64,000 bases of DNA, taken from NCBI GenBank assembly GCA_024291935.2, contig CM044326.1, forward strand, positions 36,703,948 to 36,767,947. Reading direction: 5' to 3'. Made by a program: the position numbers and the translations under genes. The stretch is from Okapia johnstoni (taxonomy: Eukaryota > Chordata > Mammalia > Artiodactyla > Giraffidae). The stretch's first letter is position 1, and each line of letters opens with the position of its first letter. Below the pieces are notes generated by a model. The model was not told the origin of the DNA and did not search any database. It was given only the letters and a program-made list of their open reading frames with translations. Positions 52,860 to 62,664 of the stretch are shown in pieces.

Positions 52860-53055
52860 CCCTCACCTCCCGAGGCGTCTGGCGCCTCTCCGAACCCTCT
52901 GACTTCCCGATCACGCCGGGCAGCTCCGCTGTGCGGAGGGCATCTGGAAACCCGGGCGCTGGGAGCTGCGCCTGGCGAGGATGACCATCTCCCCTCTGCC
53001 CGCGGGTTGGAGGGAGCTGGCACTGTGGCAGAGGCGAGGCGTCGCAGAAGTGCCG
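52860..53055. promoter_or_regulatory. Small CpG-dense patch beside a candidate element
   Basis: About twenty CpG in 190 bases (CCCGAGGCGTCTGGCGCC, CACGCCGGGCAGC, CCCGCGGG, GGCGAGGCGTCGCAG), against a CpG-poor background. It abuts directly the AT-rich element that follows. No promoter motif or exon identified. Confidence 0.35.
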
Positions 53056-53390
53056 CAGGTTTTTCATATGGAAATGTGAAATAATGGGGTGATTAAATAG
53101 AGCTGTATATTAAAGTACATCTGACATTAGAATTACCATAATGTGCTGTAGCCTTAGGCTGAGTACTTTATTTGCCATCTGCGTCGGCCCAAAATCCCCC
53201 GGGGAAGCGCTAAAATATTCTGAATAAACTCAGCTCGAGTTCTTATTGAGAGTAAAATACCATTTGTGGCACGTCGTATTGATTCGTCTTAATTGTGGTG
53301 CAGAAAAGAACATTCACTTGCTGATGACTTTTGTGCTCGGTGACAAGCTGGCTGGAGTTCCTCTAACACTGCAGTTGGTTAACCTGGTTG
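53056..53390. promoter_or_regulatory. Candidate conserved noncoding element L
   Basis: Abrupt switch to AT-rich sequence: TTTCATATGGAAATGTGAAA, GGGGTGATTAAATAGAGC, GACATTAGAATTACCATAAT, CGCTAAAATATTCTGAATAA, TTCTTATTGAGAGTAAAATA, CGTCTTAATTGTGG. A GATTAAAT LIM-homeodomain-like word and repeated AATTA words are present. No repeat and no plausible frame. Confidence 0.45.
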
Positions 53391-53830
53391 GGGCCAGCCG
53401 GGCACCTCGGTTTCAGCCTGGATGCCAAGGTGCCACCCCGGAAGGCAGCACAGTTGGGGCTCCCTGCAGGGCCCCCTGCTTTCCTCCAGGGAGGGCACCG
53501 GGGAGCAGGCGCCCACGTAGGGGCGGAGACCCCCCTCCTCCTCCTGGCCTCGGCTCCCTGGCAACCCAGAGGCACTGACCCGCTGGGAAAGTTGATGCAT
53601 CGGAAGTTGTCCTGCAGGGTCACGACTTCAGTCTCAGCTGTTGGTTGCAGGGACGTACTAGGCATACTTAAGAAAACAGAACTAAAAAGAGAAATGAAAA
53701 AGAAAGGAATCTGCTCACCTAGGCAAAGCCAAGCTTGGTTGGTTGCCGGTTAGTGGTGGTGAGATCTGTTAGCAGTCCCTACAGCTCTTTGGCCAGGGTG
53801 GGTATGGGGGAGGGGGGTGGGGGTGGAAGG
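53390..53830. other. GC-rich unique sequence
   Basis: Frames on both strands without domains. G-rich run at 53803-53829 (GGGGGAGGGGGGTGGGGGTG). Confidence 0.4.
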
Positions 53831-53839
53831 GGCTGGGTT

Positions 53840-54310
53840 GGAAGTGCTCATGCATTAAATATAAATGAGTCGTTGGTTGGGAAAACACTTGGTGATCAGA
53901 CAGCGCTGCCCCATTCATAAGGTCCAGTTTTTACCCTATAATTGCCCATCATTATACACAATTTAAATATTCAAACATTCTCCACAAACCTTGGGCTAGC
54001 ATGTTTTTATTACAGATTCAGAACAAGGGAATAACCTTTAACTTCAGAGACAAATGAGGCAAATTTACAAGTGCGCGTCTGCTGTTTTCTTGTGTTTTAT
54101 CAATCCCCACAGACCCGAACACTTTTGCTGTAACGCCAATCAGAACAATATACATATATTACTGCTTGTTTGTGGTGTGTGGCTATGAGTCCCCTCTGTG
54201 TTAGCTAACCTATATAGCTCAGCGTCGAGGCTCTCCATAATGTCAGTTATCTCCTCCAAGCTAAACGTACAGTCCATTAAAACGAGATTTACTGCCCCTG
54301 TAATACTTCT
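53840..54310. promoter_or_regulatory. Candidate conserved noncoding element M
   Basis: Long AT-rich island: TGCATTAAATATAAATGAG, CTATAATTGCCCATCATTAT, CAATTTAAATATTCAAAC, a CCAAT-box plus SOX-like CCAATCAGAACAATATAC near 54135, a 10-base palindrome GTTAGCTAAC at 54200-54209, and CCATTAAAACGAGATTTACTG. Repeat-free. Confidence 0.45.
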
Positions 54311-56620
54311 TGGGGTGAAATGTGGAGATTTTTGTGGATTTAAGGAAACGGAGGATGGAGGCCTGCTGGATGAAGGAAGTTGTGAATTTCAGAGAGGGGA
54401 GACTTCCTGTGTCAGCCAGAACGTGTGCGTGAGATGTGCTTGGTGTGTGCACGCGTGTGTACACGTCATCATTCACACATACAAGCAGCTCACTGCATGA
54501 TTGGTTTTGCCTGTTAATTTCTTAATTCGCTCTGTATTTTTCCATTAAGTGATAACGATGATCTGCTGTATGCTTCCTCTTCATGTTCTCTGCTAAATTC
54601 TTGTCCCTAGCATTCTAGAATCCTTTCAGAAAGCCTTATATTGGGGTGGGGGGAAGAATATATTCATCTGTCAGCTCACCAGCACCCACTGGGAAAGTGT
54701 AGGTTCTTTTCAGTGAAGTCTACAGAAAGCAGATTCCAGGGTAGTCTGATGATGTGTCCGTCTGTCTCAGGGAAGACATGTTATGCCCAATGCCTTTGCA
54801 TGCCACGTGCGACGTGGGGCGTGGGTACTGTATAAAGGTGGTCTGGAGGAATGGGGCGCTGGTTTCTGAGAATGCCGTAAATGAGTCGCCACATATGAAA
54901 TGACTCCGTGTCTCCTGCCTCTGGCTCTTCCATCTGACTAGCAAACACCATGGTTCTCACCCAGCCCCAAGATGTCCCCGCAGTTAGTGGTGTCGCTTTG
55001 TTTCGGGGCCGGCCGGCTGCTTCCTGAGCCTGAACGACACACCTGGTGTGACCACAGAATTGAGCAGTTGAAATCGAGACTGTTTGGGGGGAAATCTGGG
55101 GTGCATGGTTCTTGCAGCTGTGGTTGAGTTTTTGTCCTTCCCTGTTCCCCTGAGAGTCTGGACTGCGCCATTCCTGAAGGTGGCTCACAGCCTCAGGTGC
55201 TTGGATAAGCGGCTGGCTGGAGTAACAGAACTTATGCTGGGGAGGCTGATTTAGAAGCCTCCTCGCTTTCTAGGCTAGTGATCCTCATAGATGGGATGTG
55301 AAGTTCTCTCTTTGTGTTTTCTATCCCCCGCCAGTTTCGTGTCTTTGTACCTTATGGTTTCATAGTTTGGGCAGGTCTGGTCTGAAACCAAACTCTCCCA
55401 GGGGTTCACCTCTATCTTTTCGTTGTCCTGAGATTTTGTTACACTGAACAGTTTGTGATTCTAGTAAGGCCTCTAGTGTGGGCTTGAAAATCTTCATTAA
55501 AAAAAAAATCGAGTTTTCATCGTGATGGAATTCGTAGCCGTGGAATTTGGTCTCTCTGCAGCTCAGTGTCTTTGCCTGTTTTCAGAGCCTCCGCAGACGG
55601 AGCTCACGTCCACTCTTCAGTTCCACATCCAGGTCCTCCCCTCCATGAATCCAGGGTCCCACCTCCATGCCTTCGGGCCTGCAGTTTCCTCTGCAGGGCA
55701 CCCTTTCTTTCCTTTCTGTGTGGTGTGGACACATGTTTCCTTCTGAGCTCAGCCCCAGGGTCTCCACTAGGGAGAAGTGCCCCCCCCCCCCACCGCCCCT
55801 GTCTTCCCAGCCTGTCCCTCTCTCCTCCTCTGGGTCCCGGCACATACTTTCTTACTGACCTAGTGGTCTGAGCCTTACTGGATGCTTGTGGAGTCAGTAG
55901 CCTCTTGGTCTGGATGGCAGGCTCTGTGTGGGCATCCCTCTGCTCAGCGTGGGCCTGGCACACAGCCCACACTGCCTGCCTGTGTGAAGGAAAGAAAGGA
56001 GGAAGGAACAAAGGGATAGACATGTTGAGGAGAGCCTCCTGGCTTTTGCTTCATCGGTATGGTTTCTGGGTAGAGATGGAGTGTGACCTTGGGTGTTGTC
56101 CTGAAGGGTTCCTGGCTTTTTAGGAGGAGACTAAGAATACGGAAAGCTGGGCACCGTTTTCACACTGACCGTTTAGCCCTGGCTTTCGATGGCATGTGTG
56201 GGTGAGGGCGGACAGCCCTGTGCTGGAAATGCTGCAGGGCCAGCGGGGGATGCCTCGGATGAAGATGCCTGCAGGATTCTCCGCAGATCCTGGCCTTCCT
56301 CTTCGCCTCTCTCTTCCTGCTTCCCCTAGCCTCCTTCGGCAGCCGCCAGAGCTGCTTTCTATTCGGTTCACCTGAAGGTGCTCGTGCAGGGCCCCCCACC
56401 CTGGATCTGGGCAGGTGCCCCTTTCCCTCTGTCTGTCTGGAACTCACCTTCAGGTGCTGTTTCCTGCCTGCCTGCTCCCTGGATGCTCTGAGGTCACTCG
56501 GCAGGCCCTTGTGTGCCTCAGAATCCTTTGTGTCACAGCTTAGCCCACCCCTGCTCCCTGGTCCCCACCTGTGGTCTCCTGGGGTGGGGAGGGGTCATGG
56601 CCGATCTCTCCAAGTAGGTC
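54310..56620. other. Unique noncoding sequence, no gene
   Basis: Mixed composition. 54480-54610 is AT-rich (CTGTTAATTTCTTAATTCGC, TCCATTAAGTGATAACG) and may extend element M. Around 55780-55795 a C run occurs. Frames up to 139 codons have no domains. 55905-55975 weakly resembles an L2 end. Confidence 0.35.
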
Positions 56621-56629
56621 CTGCTGTGG

Positions 56630-56689
56630 GTCCTAGCACCCAGCACCTGGTGATCGGATGGATGAGTGAATGAATGAATGAATGAATGG
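56630..56689 (+). repeat. (TGAA)n at a probable L2 3' end
   Basis: CCTAGCACCCAGCACCTGGT followed by GATGAGTGAATGAATGAATG resembles the L2 3' end with its short tandem tail; the pure repeat covers 56656-56687. Confidence 0.6.
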
Positions 56690-57168
56690 GAAAGGCCTGT
56701 TCCCTAGACTGTTTGGGACAAGATTAGATTTCCTTGAGTGTAGTAACTTCCCAAGATGCCGCTCTCGCTCTGCTGGTGTTCTGTGCACCTGGGCTGTCTC
56801 GGGGGACGGCGGGGCCTCAGTGTGAGGCTGTGGTAGAGGCTGGAGGCCCAATCCCCCAGCCCGAGGTAATGCCGGGCACCTGAAGCGCAGATCTGACCTC
56901 TGCCGCAGGACGCTCTCAGAGTGAGTGGACTGTGGTGGAGTGAGGTTTCTCACACGTTAGGCCCCTGTATTCTCAGCCAAGCTCCGCGTGGCATTTCCTG
57001 CACACAGCCTGCAGCTTGCGGCACCGGCCAGCTCGCTGGGGTGCACGGAAGCTGGTGGAATATGGTTTGCTGTGGCGGGTTCAGGCCCCACCTCAAGGCC
57101 GGTTACGGCAGAGTCTGCAGGCCCAGTGGAGGGGCAGCCAGGTGTGTGTCGGATACAACCCAGGCCTG
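56690..57168. other. Unique GC-rich noncoding sequence
   Basis: No gene or recognised repeat. Confidence 0.4.
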
Positions 57169-57169
57169 G

Positions 57170-57310
57170 GGCTCAGACCCAGCTGTGAATCTGGGCTCCG
57201 TGACCCAGCTGTCTGACCTGGGGCCCCTCACTTAACTGTGATGAGACCCAGTTTCTTTTTTATGTGGAACCTGGATTAGAACCCATTTTTCAGAGTCCCT
57301 GTGAGTGCCC
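57170..57310 (+). mobile_element. MIR remnant, plus strand
   Basis: CTCAGACCCAGCTGTGAATC, CCCAGCTGTCTGACCTGGGG, CCCCTCACTTAACTGTGATG, CCTGGATTAGAACCC. Diverged. Confidence 0.6.
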
Positions 57311-57420
57311 TCCGGAGAGCACAAGGCCACCACTGGCTGTGCAGGTTGTATGTGTGTCAAGCCCACCACAGTCAAGGAGAGGTGATGACAGGCGGTGATG
57401 AACATCAAGTAGCAATCCCC

Positions 57421-57661
57421 CAAGGCTGTGGGGGCTTCCCAGGTGGCTCAGCGGTGAAGAATCTGCCTGCCAACGTAGGAGATGCAGGAGACCCTAGTTT
57501 GATCCCTGGGTTGGGAAGATCACCTGGAGGAGGAAATGGCAACCCACTCCAGTATTCTTGCCTGGGAAATCTTTATGGACAGAGGAGCTTGGCAGGCCAC
57601 AGTCTATAGGGTCGCAAAGAGTCGGACACAATTGAACAGCTAAACCTGCAAGGCTGTGGGG
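57421..57661 (+). mobile_element. Bov-tA SINE, plus strand, with 13-bp target duplication
   Basis: Element 57434-57648, flanked by the perfect direct repeat CAAGGCTGTGGGG (57421-57433 and 57649-57661). A box TGGCTCAGCGG fits the pol III consensus; the B box is altered (AGTTTGATCC). The core CCAGTATTCTTGCCTGGGAA and the 3' end GAGTCGGACACAATTGAACA are complete. A clean, fairly recent retroposition. The 261-codon minus-strand frame (57494-58279) that reads through it is spurious. Confidence 0.97.
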
Positions 57662-57664
57662 ATA

Positions 57665-58978
57665 CAGAGGGGCTGTGCTGGGGCTGGGTCTCAGAAGATG
57701 CTTGCAGGGTGAGAAGGAAAGGCAGGTATTCCAGGCGGTAGGAATGGCAGGTGCACAGAGCTGTGAGACACACTGGCAAAGCAAGGACCAAGAGGGTTGG
57801 GGGGCCCGGGCACTGGTGGGCAGTGAGTCCAGCCGGATGCTGAAGGCTGAGTGCCTGGCGCTTCCTCTGGGCAGCAGGACCATCAAGCTGTGATGCAGGA
57901 GGTTCACTGGGTCCACCTGCCCACTCTGCTGGGGCGGCTCAGAGGTGGATGGGGGCGGTGGAAGAGTGCCTAGATTCTTTGGAGTCACCTGGATCCCAGC
58001 GTGCTCCGGTGGGTGGAACACAGCCAGCAGGGAGGCGTGGGCGTGCTGGGTGGGGCCCTGCCTGGCGAGCCGGGGAAGTGGGGTGTTGTTGAACGCTGAG
58101 CTGAGCCCTGCTCCCCAGGCGGCCTCGCCCGGAGGGCCTCGCCCGGAGGGCAGGTTCACCCAGACCCAGGCAGACACCCTTGTCCTATCTATGATGACTC
58201 CAGGGACGCCTACTGCAGGGGAGCAAGCAGACAGAACCCAGCTAACACAGGCACGCGTGACTCTGAAGCACGTGTGCATTCGTCACCCTGTGGGTGGCCA
58301 GAGTCCTGGCAGTGGACAGGGTCAGCTCGGTCCTCAGGGAGCCTGGACTCCAGTTCTGATGATGAATTTTAAATAAATAACCCAGGGCCAGTCGGGTGGC
58401 CTCGTACAACTTGCTTGCGCTCTCTGAGCCGCCTCTATCGCTCCTGTAAATGGTCACAGGCATAGAGTTAGCAGACTGCATGGAGTGATGCAGGTTCTAA
58501 GCTCCCAAGTCAGCCAAACCCTTGCGTGCTTCTTTCTCCCAGCACCTTAAACTTGACCCTAACAGCACATGTATTTTTCATGAAATAATCGAGAGGGTTA
58601 CCAGACGCTCTCATCTCCCCCTGGGATTCGAGAGCTGTGTCCCTGGAGACCAGTAGAATACCTGGTGGATCAGGGGTGGCCAGCTCCTGCTTGTTCAGTG
58701 AATGAATGAAAGGCAAGTGTGGGACACACCCTGCTACCTGTCCATTCAGCCGTGTCTATCTGGTTCCCCACTTACTGGGCTTGTGTGAGCTGGGGTCCAG
58801 GGACAGCAGTCCCAACTGTCCGAAGCTCTGGGTTCAAGAGGATTCTGAGGCCGGCAGGGCAAGCGCGGGGGTGGACTGGTTGATGTCGGCCGCTGGTGCT
58901 GGCGGAGGGGCCTTGGCTGTGTTAGACTGAGGCTGGCTCTGCAACTTCAGCACCAGGGAGACCACTTAGTAGCAATCG
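57665..58978. other. Unique noncoding sequence with a local duplication
   Basis: No gene. GGCCTCGCCCGGAGG occurs twice in tandem at about 58122-58151. An AT-rich patch at 58560-58600 (TGTATTTTTCATGAAATAAT) is short. Confidence 0.4.
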
Positions 58979-58979
58979 T

Positions 58980-59200
58980 GTCTCCCAGGTGGTGCTAGTG
59001 GTAAAGAACCCACCTGCCAATGCAGGAGAGGCAGGAGACTCAGGTTCCCTCCCTGGGTTGGAAAGATCCCCCTGGAGAAGGGCATGGCAACCCACTCTAG
59101 TATTCTTGCCTGGAGAATCCCATGGACAGAGGAGCCTGGTGGGCTACTGTCCGTGGGGTCACCAAGAGTCAGACGTGACTGGGAGACTTGGCACACACAC
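58980..59200 (+). mobile_element. Bov-tA SINE, plus strand
   Basis: GTCTCCCAGGTGGTGCTAGT, CACCTGCCAATGCAGGAGAG, GGCAACCCACTCTAGTATTC, GGGGTCACCAAGAGTCAGAC, then a short CA tail. B-box region is altered by a small insertion. Confidence 0.94.
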
Positions 59201-59464
59201 AGTAGTAGTACTACTGCCGTCACCACCACTGGCACCAGTGCCCAACAGAGCACACCCACTACTTTTCCATGAGATAGTCGGCAGGATTTCACTGAGTTGT
59301 TGCAGTTCTAGCCAAGAACAACACGTCCCCACATTTCCTAGCACGTGGCTGGGAGGAAAGGTAAGAGATCCCAAGGCACACACAACTGCCCTGTCTCCTG
59401 CCCTGGGTCCCTTGACTTGGGAGGGGCCTAGGTCTGCACCCTTTCCTCTTTTGACCAGGCTTTT

Positions 59465-59610
59465 ATCTAGACCACAGCTGGCTGTGTGGCTCTGAGCTGA
59501 TCATCTTGTCTCTTCCAGTCCTCAGTTTCCTCATCTGTGAAATGGTGCTGATGACAGTCCTTGACCTTGGGGGTTGATGTGAGGACAGTCCGCCTTAGCT
59601 GCAGGTGGCT
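59465..59610 (+). mobile_element. MIR remnant, plus strand
   Basis: CTGTGTGGCTCTGAGCTGAT, CAGTCCTCAGTTTCCTCATC, TGTGAAATGGTGCTGATGAC, TTGATGTGAGGACAG. Confidence 0.8.
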
Positions 59611-59711
59611 CATGGAAGGGTTTAATGACGGTTGATTGTTACTGCTGTCGTTACTCCCCCCAGCTCCACCACCTCTCTTGGAGAGGCTGAGGTTTGTTTG
59701 GTAGTGTGTAT

Positions 59712-59980
59712 TGGAAATACTGATGCTGAAGCTGCAGCTCCAGTACTTTGGCCACCTGATGCTAAAAACTGACTCATTGGAAAAGACCATGATGCTGGGA
59801 AAGATTGAGGGTAGGAGGAGAAGGGGATGACAGGATGAGATGGTTGGATGGCATCACCGGCTTGATGGACATGAGTTTGAGCAAGCTCCGGGAGTTGGTG
59901 ATGGACAGGGAGGCCTGGCGTGTTGCAGTCCATGGGGGTCACAAAGAATCGGACACAACTGAGCAACTGAAACGAACTGT
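59712..59980 (+). mobile_element. BovB 3' end / ART2A, plus strand
   Basis: GCTCCAGTACTTTGGCCACC, ACTCATTGGAAAAGACCATG, GATGGTTGGATGGCATCACC, GAGCAAGCTCCGGGAGTTGG, GGACACAACTGAGCAACTGA; truncated at its 5' end. Confidence 0.92.
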
Positions 59981-60156
59981 TTCAGAACAAGCAGGGGTGC
60001 TTGTAGATTTCATAGATGACTGTGCTCAGAAATGATATGAACGTGAAACTTACAAAGATTCCCCCCTACCCAAGGAAACCAATTGATGTTTTCTTTCTTG
60101 GATCATGAAAGGGGAGACACTCTTTAATAAGGGGTCTACATATCTAGAGATAATAT

Positions 60157-60286
60157 CCTCAGTTACTTCAGTTGTGTCTGACTCTTTGCAACCCCATGGA
60201 CTGTAGCCCACCAGGCTCCTCTGTCCATGAGATTCTCCGGGCAAGAATACTAGAGTGGGTTGCCATGCCCTCCTCCAGGGGATCTG
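60157..60286 (-). mobile_element. Bov-tA SINE, 5'-truncated, minus strand
   Basis: CAGTTGTGTCTGACTCTTTG, CCCATGGACTGTAGCCCACC, AAGAATACTAGAGTGGGTTG, CCTCCTCCAGGGGATC; the tRNA-like head is absent. Confidence 0.92.
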
Positions 60287-60289
60287 ATA

Positions 60290-61175
60290 ATAGTGATAAA
60301 AATTATTATCATTTTGGGACTGAAGAGACGGCACTGTTAGCAGGCATAGATTCTGTTGGAGGACCAGGTGGTTGGCCAGCGAATCCAGCCCTCTCTTTGG
60401 GCACTGGGCATCCTAAAATCCAGAGAGGGAAAGCGGTGGGGCCGGGGGGGGGGGGAGGATGGCTGGATCCAGCAGCCTGCCCTTCGTTCTGACTGCCTAG
60501 CACCTCATCACCCCTCCTCCAGGTCCTGAGTGGCCTGTTGTCCTGGGGACTTACCTGCTCTTGTGAAACACCTCCACTCCTGGGACAAGCCCGTGGTGGA
60601 CCTTACTGGGTTCCATCAAAGGGTAATCGATGTCCTTCACTGGGAGGACACACACGGTGTGGCAGGAGGACCTTTTCATTGTGAAACAGGCCCCGACAAT
60701 GTGCAGAGAACAGTCCATCTCTCAGGTGGTGCTGAGGGGCAGCTGGGATGGAGCCGGGAATGGGGAAGCCTAAGCAGGGACGTAGCCCTCCCCTTGCTCT
60801 TGGGGTGGTGGTGGGGCTCTTGCTTCTCTCAGTTGCAGCATCCTCATGTGCCGGCAGGGATGTGGACCTGGCCTAGTCCCCCTTAGAGGTCATGTGTGAG
60901 TGACGACAAAACGCGCTGATGGCTGTGAAGATGCCAAACCAACTGTCAAGTGCTTTGCAAGCCATAGAGGGACACGTGAAGCCGAGACTCCCTTTGTTCT
61001 TCAGCATCCAGGTGGTCAGGATGCTCACTTTTGCCTCCACCTTTGGGTGGAGGAAGGCTCTGGCTGGTGATCACTGCAGGCCCTGCTTGAGCTGGGCAGT
61101 GGTGTCTGCTTATGGCTCTGGAGCAACCCTGAACCATTAAATCCCCTGCAGGCAGCAATACCCTTCTATTTGGTA
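60290..61175. other. Unique noncoding sequence
   Basis: No gene. Poly-G run at 60445-60455. Frames up to 118 codons without domains. Confidence 0.4.
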
Positions 61176-61177
61176 TC

Positions 61178-61340
61178 ACTCGGCCTTAGGAGAGCCCTTT
61201 TAAACTATTGCTCTCAATTATGGCCTTTTTATTGAATAATAACTCAATTAAAGGTGTGCTTTTTATTGAACATCCCTGATACTCTTATTGGTATTATTAG
61301 AGTAACCAGCATAATAGGGAGGAACAATTATTTCAGTGCT
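61178..61340. promoter_or_regulatory. Candidate element N with a duplicated motif module
   Basis: The word CTCAATTA occurs at 61213-61220 and 61243-61250, and CTTTTTATTGAA at 61225-61236 and 61259-61270, in the same order and orientation each time. Around them are TTGGTATTATTAGAG and GGGAGGAACAATTATTTCAG. AT-rich, repeat-free, no frame. A two-module enhancer core is a reasonable inference. Confidence 0.48.
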
Positions 61341-61347
61341 CATTAAA

Positions 61348-61371
61348 ACACACACACACACACACACACAC
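61348..61371. repeat. (CA)12 microsatellite
   Basis: Twelve AC/CA units between ATTAAAA and CCCCCTAC. Confidence 0.95.
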
Positions 61372-61479
61372 CCCCCTACTAGCAGAGGGAGAGCAGCATT
61401 TCATTGCAGGAGCCCAGTTGTGTGTTGGTTCCCAAGAGTCACAATAAAAAATGATGTTTCCTCAACGTTTGCAAGTTTC

Positions 61480-61680
61480 TATTTCCCTGGAACCTCTAAT
61501 GCATTAGGCCGGCTGCATTAAAATTCCTCCAGGGTTTTATTACAGCTGGAGTTACACAGAAGGGCACCCCCTGAAACATCCACTGCCAGGTACAAGATGG
61601 ATAATGAAACACAAAGCATACAAAGCCCAACCATAATACATGCATGCGTGGGGATGTGTGGATTTTATAGGGATCGCGTG
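61480..61680. promoter_or_regulatory. Candidate conserved noncoding element O
   Basis: CCTCTAATGCATTAGGCCGG (the palindrome CTAATGCATTAG at 61496-61507), GCTGCATTAAAATTCC, GGGTTTTATTACAGCTGGAG, AGATGGATAATGAAACAC, ATAATACATGCATGCG. Repeat-free and close to element N. Confidence 0.42.
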
Positions 61681-61704
61681 GGATCTCATTTGCTCCCCCA
61701 GCCC

Positions 61705-61778
61705 TTTTTGGAAGCTGGCATGTTATTCCCATTCTACTGATGAGGAAATGAAGCTCAGAGAGGTAAAGTGACTTGGTC
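61705..61778 (-). mobile_element. MIR remnant, minus strand, next to a SINE
   Basis: TTATTCCCATTCTACTGATG, AGGAAATGAAGCTCAGAGAG, GTAAAGTGACTTGG: antisense MIR ending where a Bov-tA begins. Confidence 0.75.
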
Positions 61779-61780
61779 GG

Positions 61781-62110
61781 TGTTGTTGTTGTTTAATTGC
61801 TAAGTATGTCCGACTCTTCTTTTGCGACCCCATGGACGAAGGAAATGGCAACCCACTCCAGTGTTCTTGCCTGGAGAATTGCATGGATGGGGGTTCTGGT
61901 GGGCTACAGTCTACTGGGTTGCAAAGAGTCGGACACGACTAAGCAATTAACACACACACACACATAGTCCACCAGGCTCCTCTGTCCATGGGATTTCCCA
62001 GGCAACAATACTGGAGTGGGTTGCCATTTCCTTCTCCTGACCCAGGGATTGAACCCCTGTCTCCTGCATTGTAGGCAGATTCTTTACCACCGAGCCACCT
62101 GGGAAGCCCC
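61781..62110. mobile_element. Nested, inverted Bov-tA SINEs
   Basis: Three pieces: a minus-strand Bov-tA 3' end (61781-61837, TTGTTGTTTAATTGCTAAGT to CCATGGAC), a plus-strand Bov-tA 3' half (61838-61950, GAAGGAAATGGCAACCCACT to GACACGACTAAGCAATTAA), and a CA run (61951-61964). Then comes the rest of the minus-strand Bov-tA (61965-62110, TAGTCCACCAGGCTCC to CACCTGGGAAGCCCC). The plus piece is inserted in the middle of the minus one, which continues at the expected base. Arms 61794-61832 and 61915-61949 are near-perfect inverted repeats. Confidence 0.95.
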
Positions 62111-62114
62111 TTGA

Positions 62115-62420
62115 TTGACATCTTCCTGCAGGGAATGGTAACGTATGGACTCATGCCCCTGTTTAGGGTTCTTGTAATAGTGCTCTCAGGGAGGGTTTTG
62201 AATTACAGAAAAACACAAGGGCATCTCTTGAGAGCCAGTGCAGCAAAGAAGATCCGGTGTGGGTTTCTGCCAACGGATACCAAAAACGTCTGAGGAAGGA
62301 AAAGGGGAGGAAGCAAACAAGGAAACACACTGGCCGTGGGTTCTGAGTTGCCAAACCCGATGTAGTGATCCCAATGCAGCTGACACTTCTAGGTCTGTAG
62401 GCCAGGCTTGACGTTGCTGG
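62115..62420. other. Short unique stretch between SINEs
   Basis: No gene or repeat recognised. Confidence 0.4.
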
Positions 62421-62422
62421 GT

Positions 62423-62661
62423 AAGTTGCTTCAGGGCTTCCCTGGTGGCTCAGATGGTAAAGAATCTGCCTGCAATGCTGGAGATGTGGGTTCGATCCGT
62501 GGGTCAGAAGGATCCCCTGGAGAAGGGAATGGCAATCCGCTCCAGTATTCTTGCCTGAAGCATTCAATGGACAGAGGAGCCTGGTGGGCTACACCCCATG
62601 GAGTCGCAAAGAGTCCTACACAACTGAGAAACTAACACTTTTCAGCTTCCAAGTTGCTTCA
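62423..62661 (+). mobile_element. Bov-tA SINE, plus strand, with 11-bp target duplication
   Basis: Element 62434-62650 between perfect copies of AAGTTGCTTCA (62423-62433 and 62651-62661). The B box GGTTCGATCC at 62489-62498 is intact; the A box has one extra base (TGGCTCAGATGG). Ends with AACTAACACTTTTCAGCTTCC. Confidence 0.97.
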
Positions 62662-62664
62662 AAA

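Noticed and set aside
57494..58279. 261-codon minus-strand open frame
   Set aside because: Its C-terminal part is antisense Bov-tA with a clear target duplication, so it cannot be an old gene.
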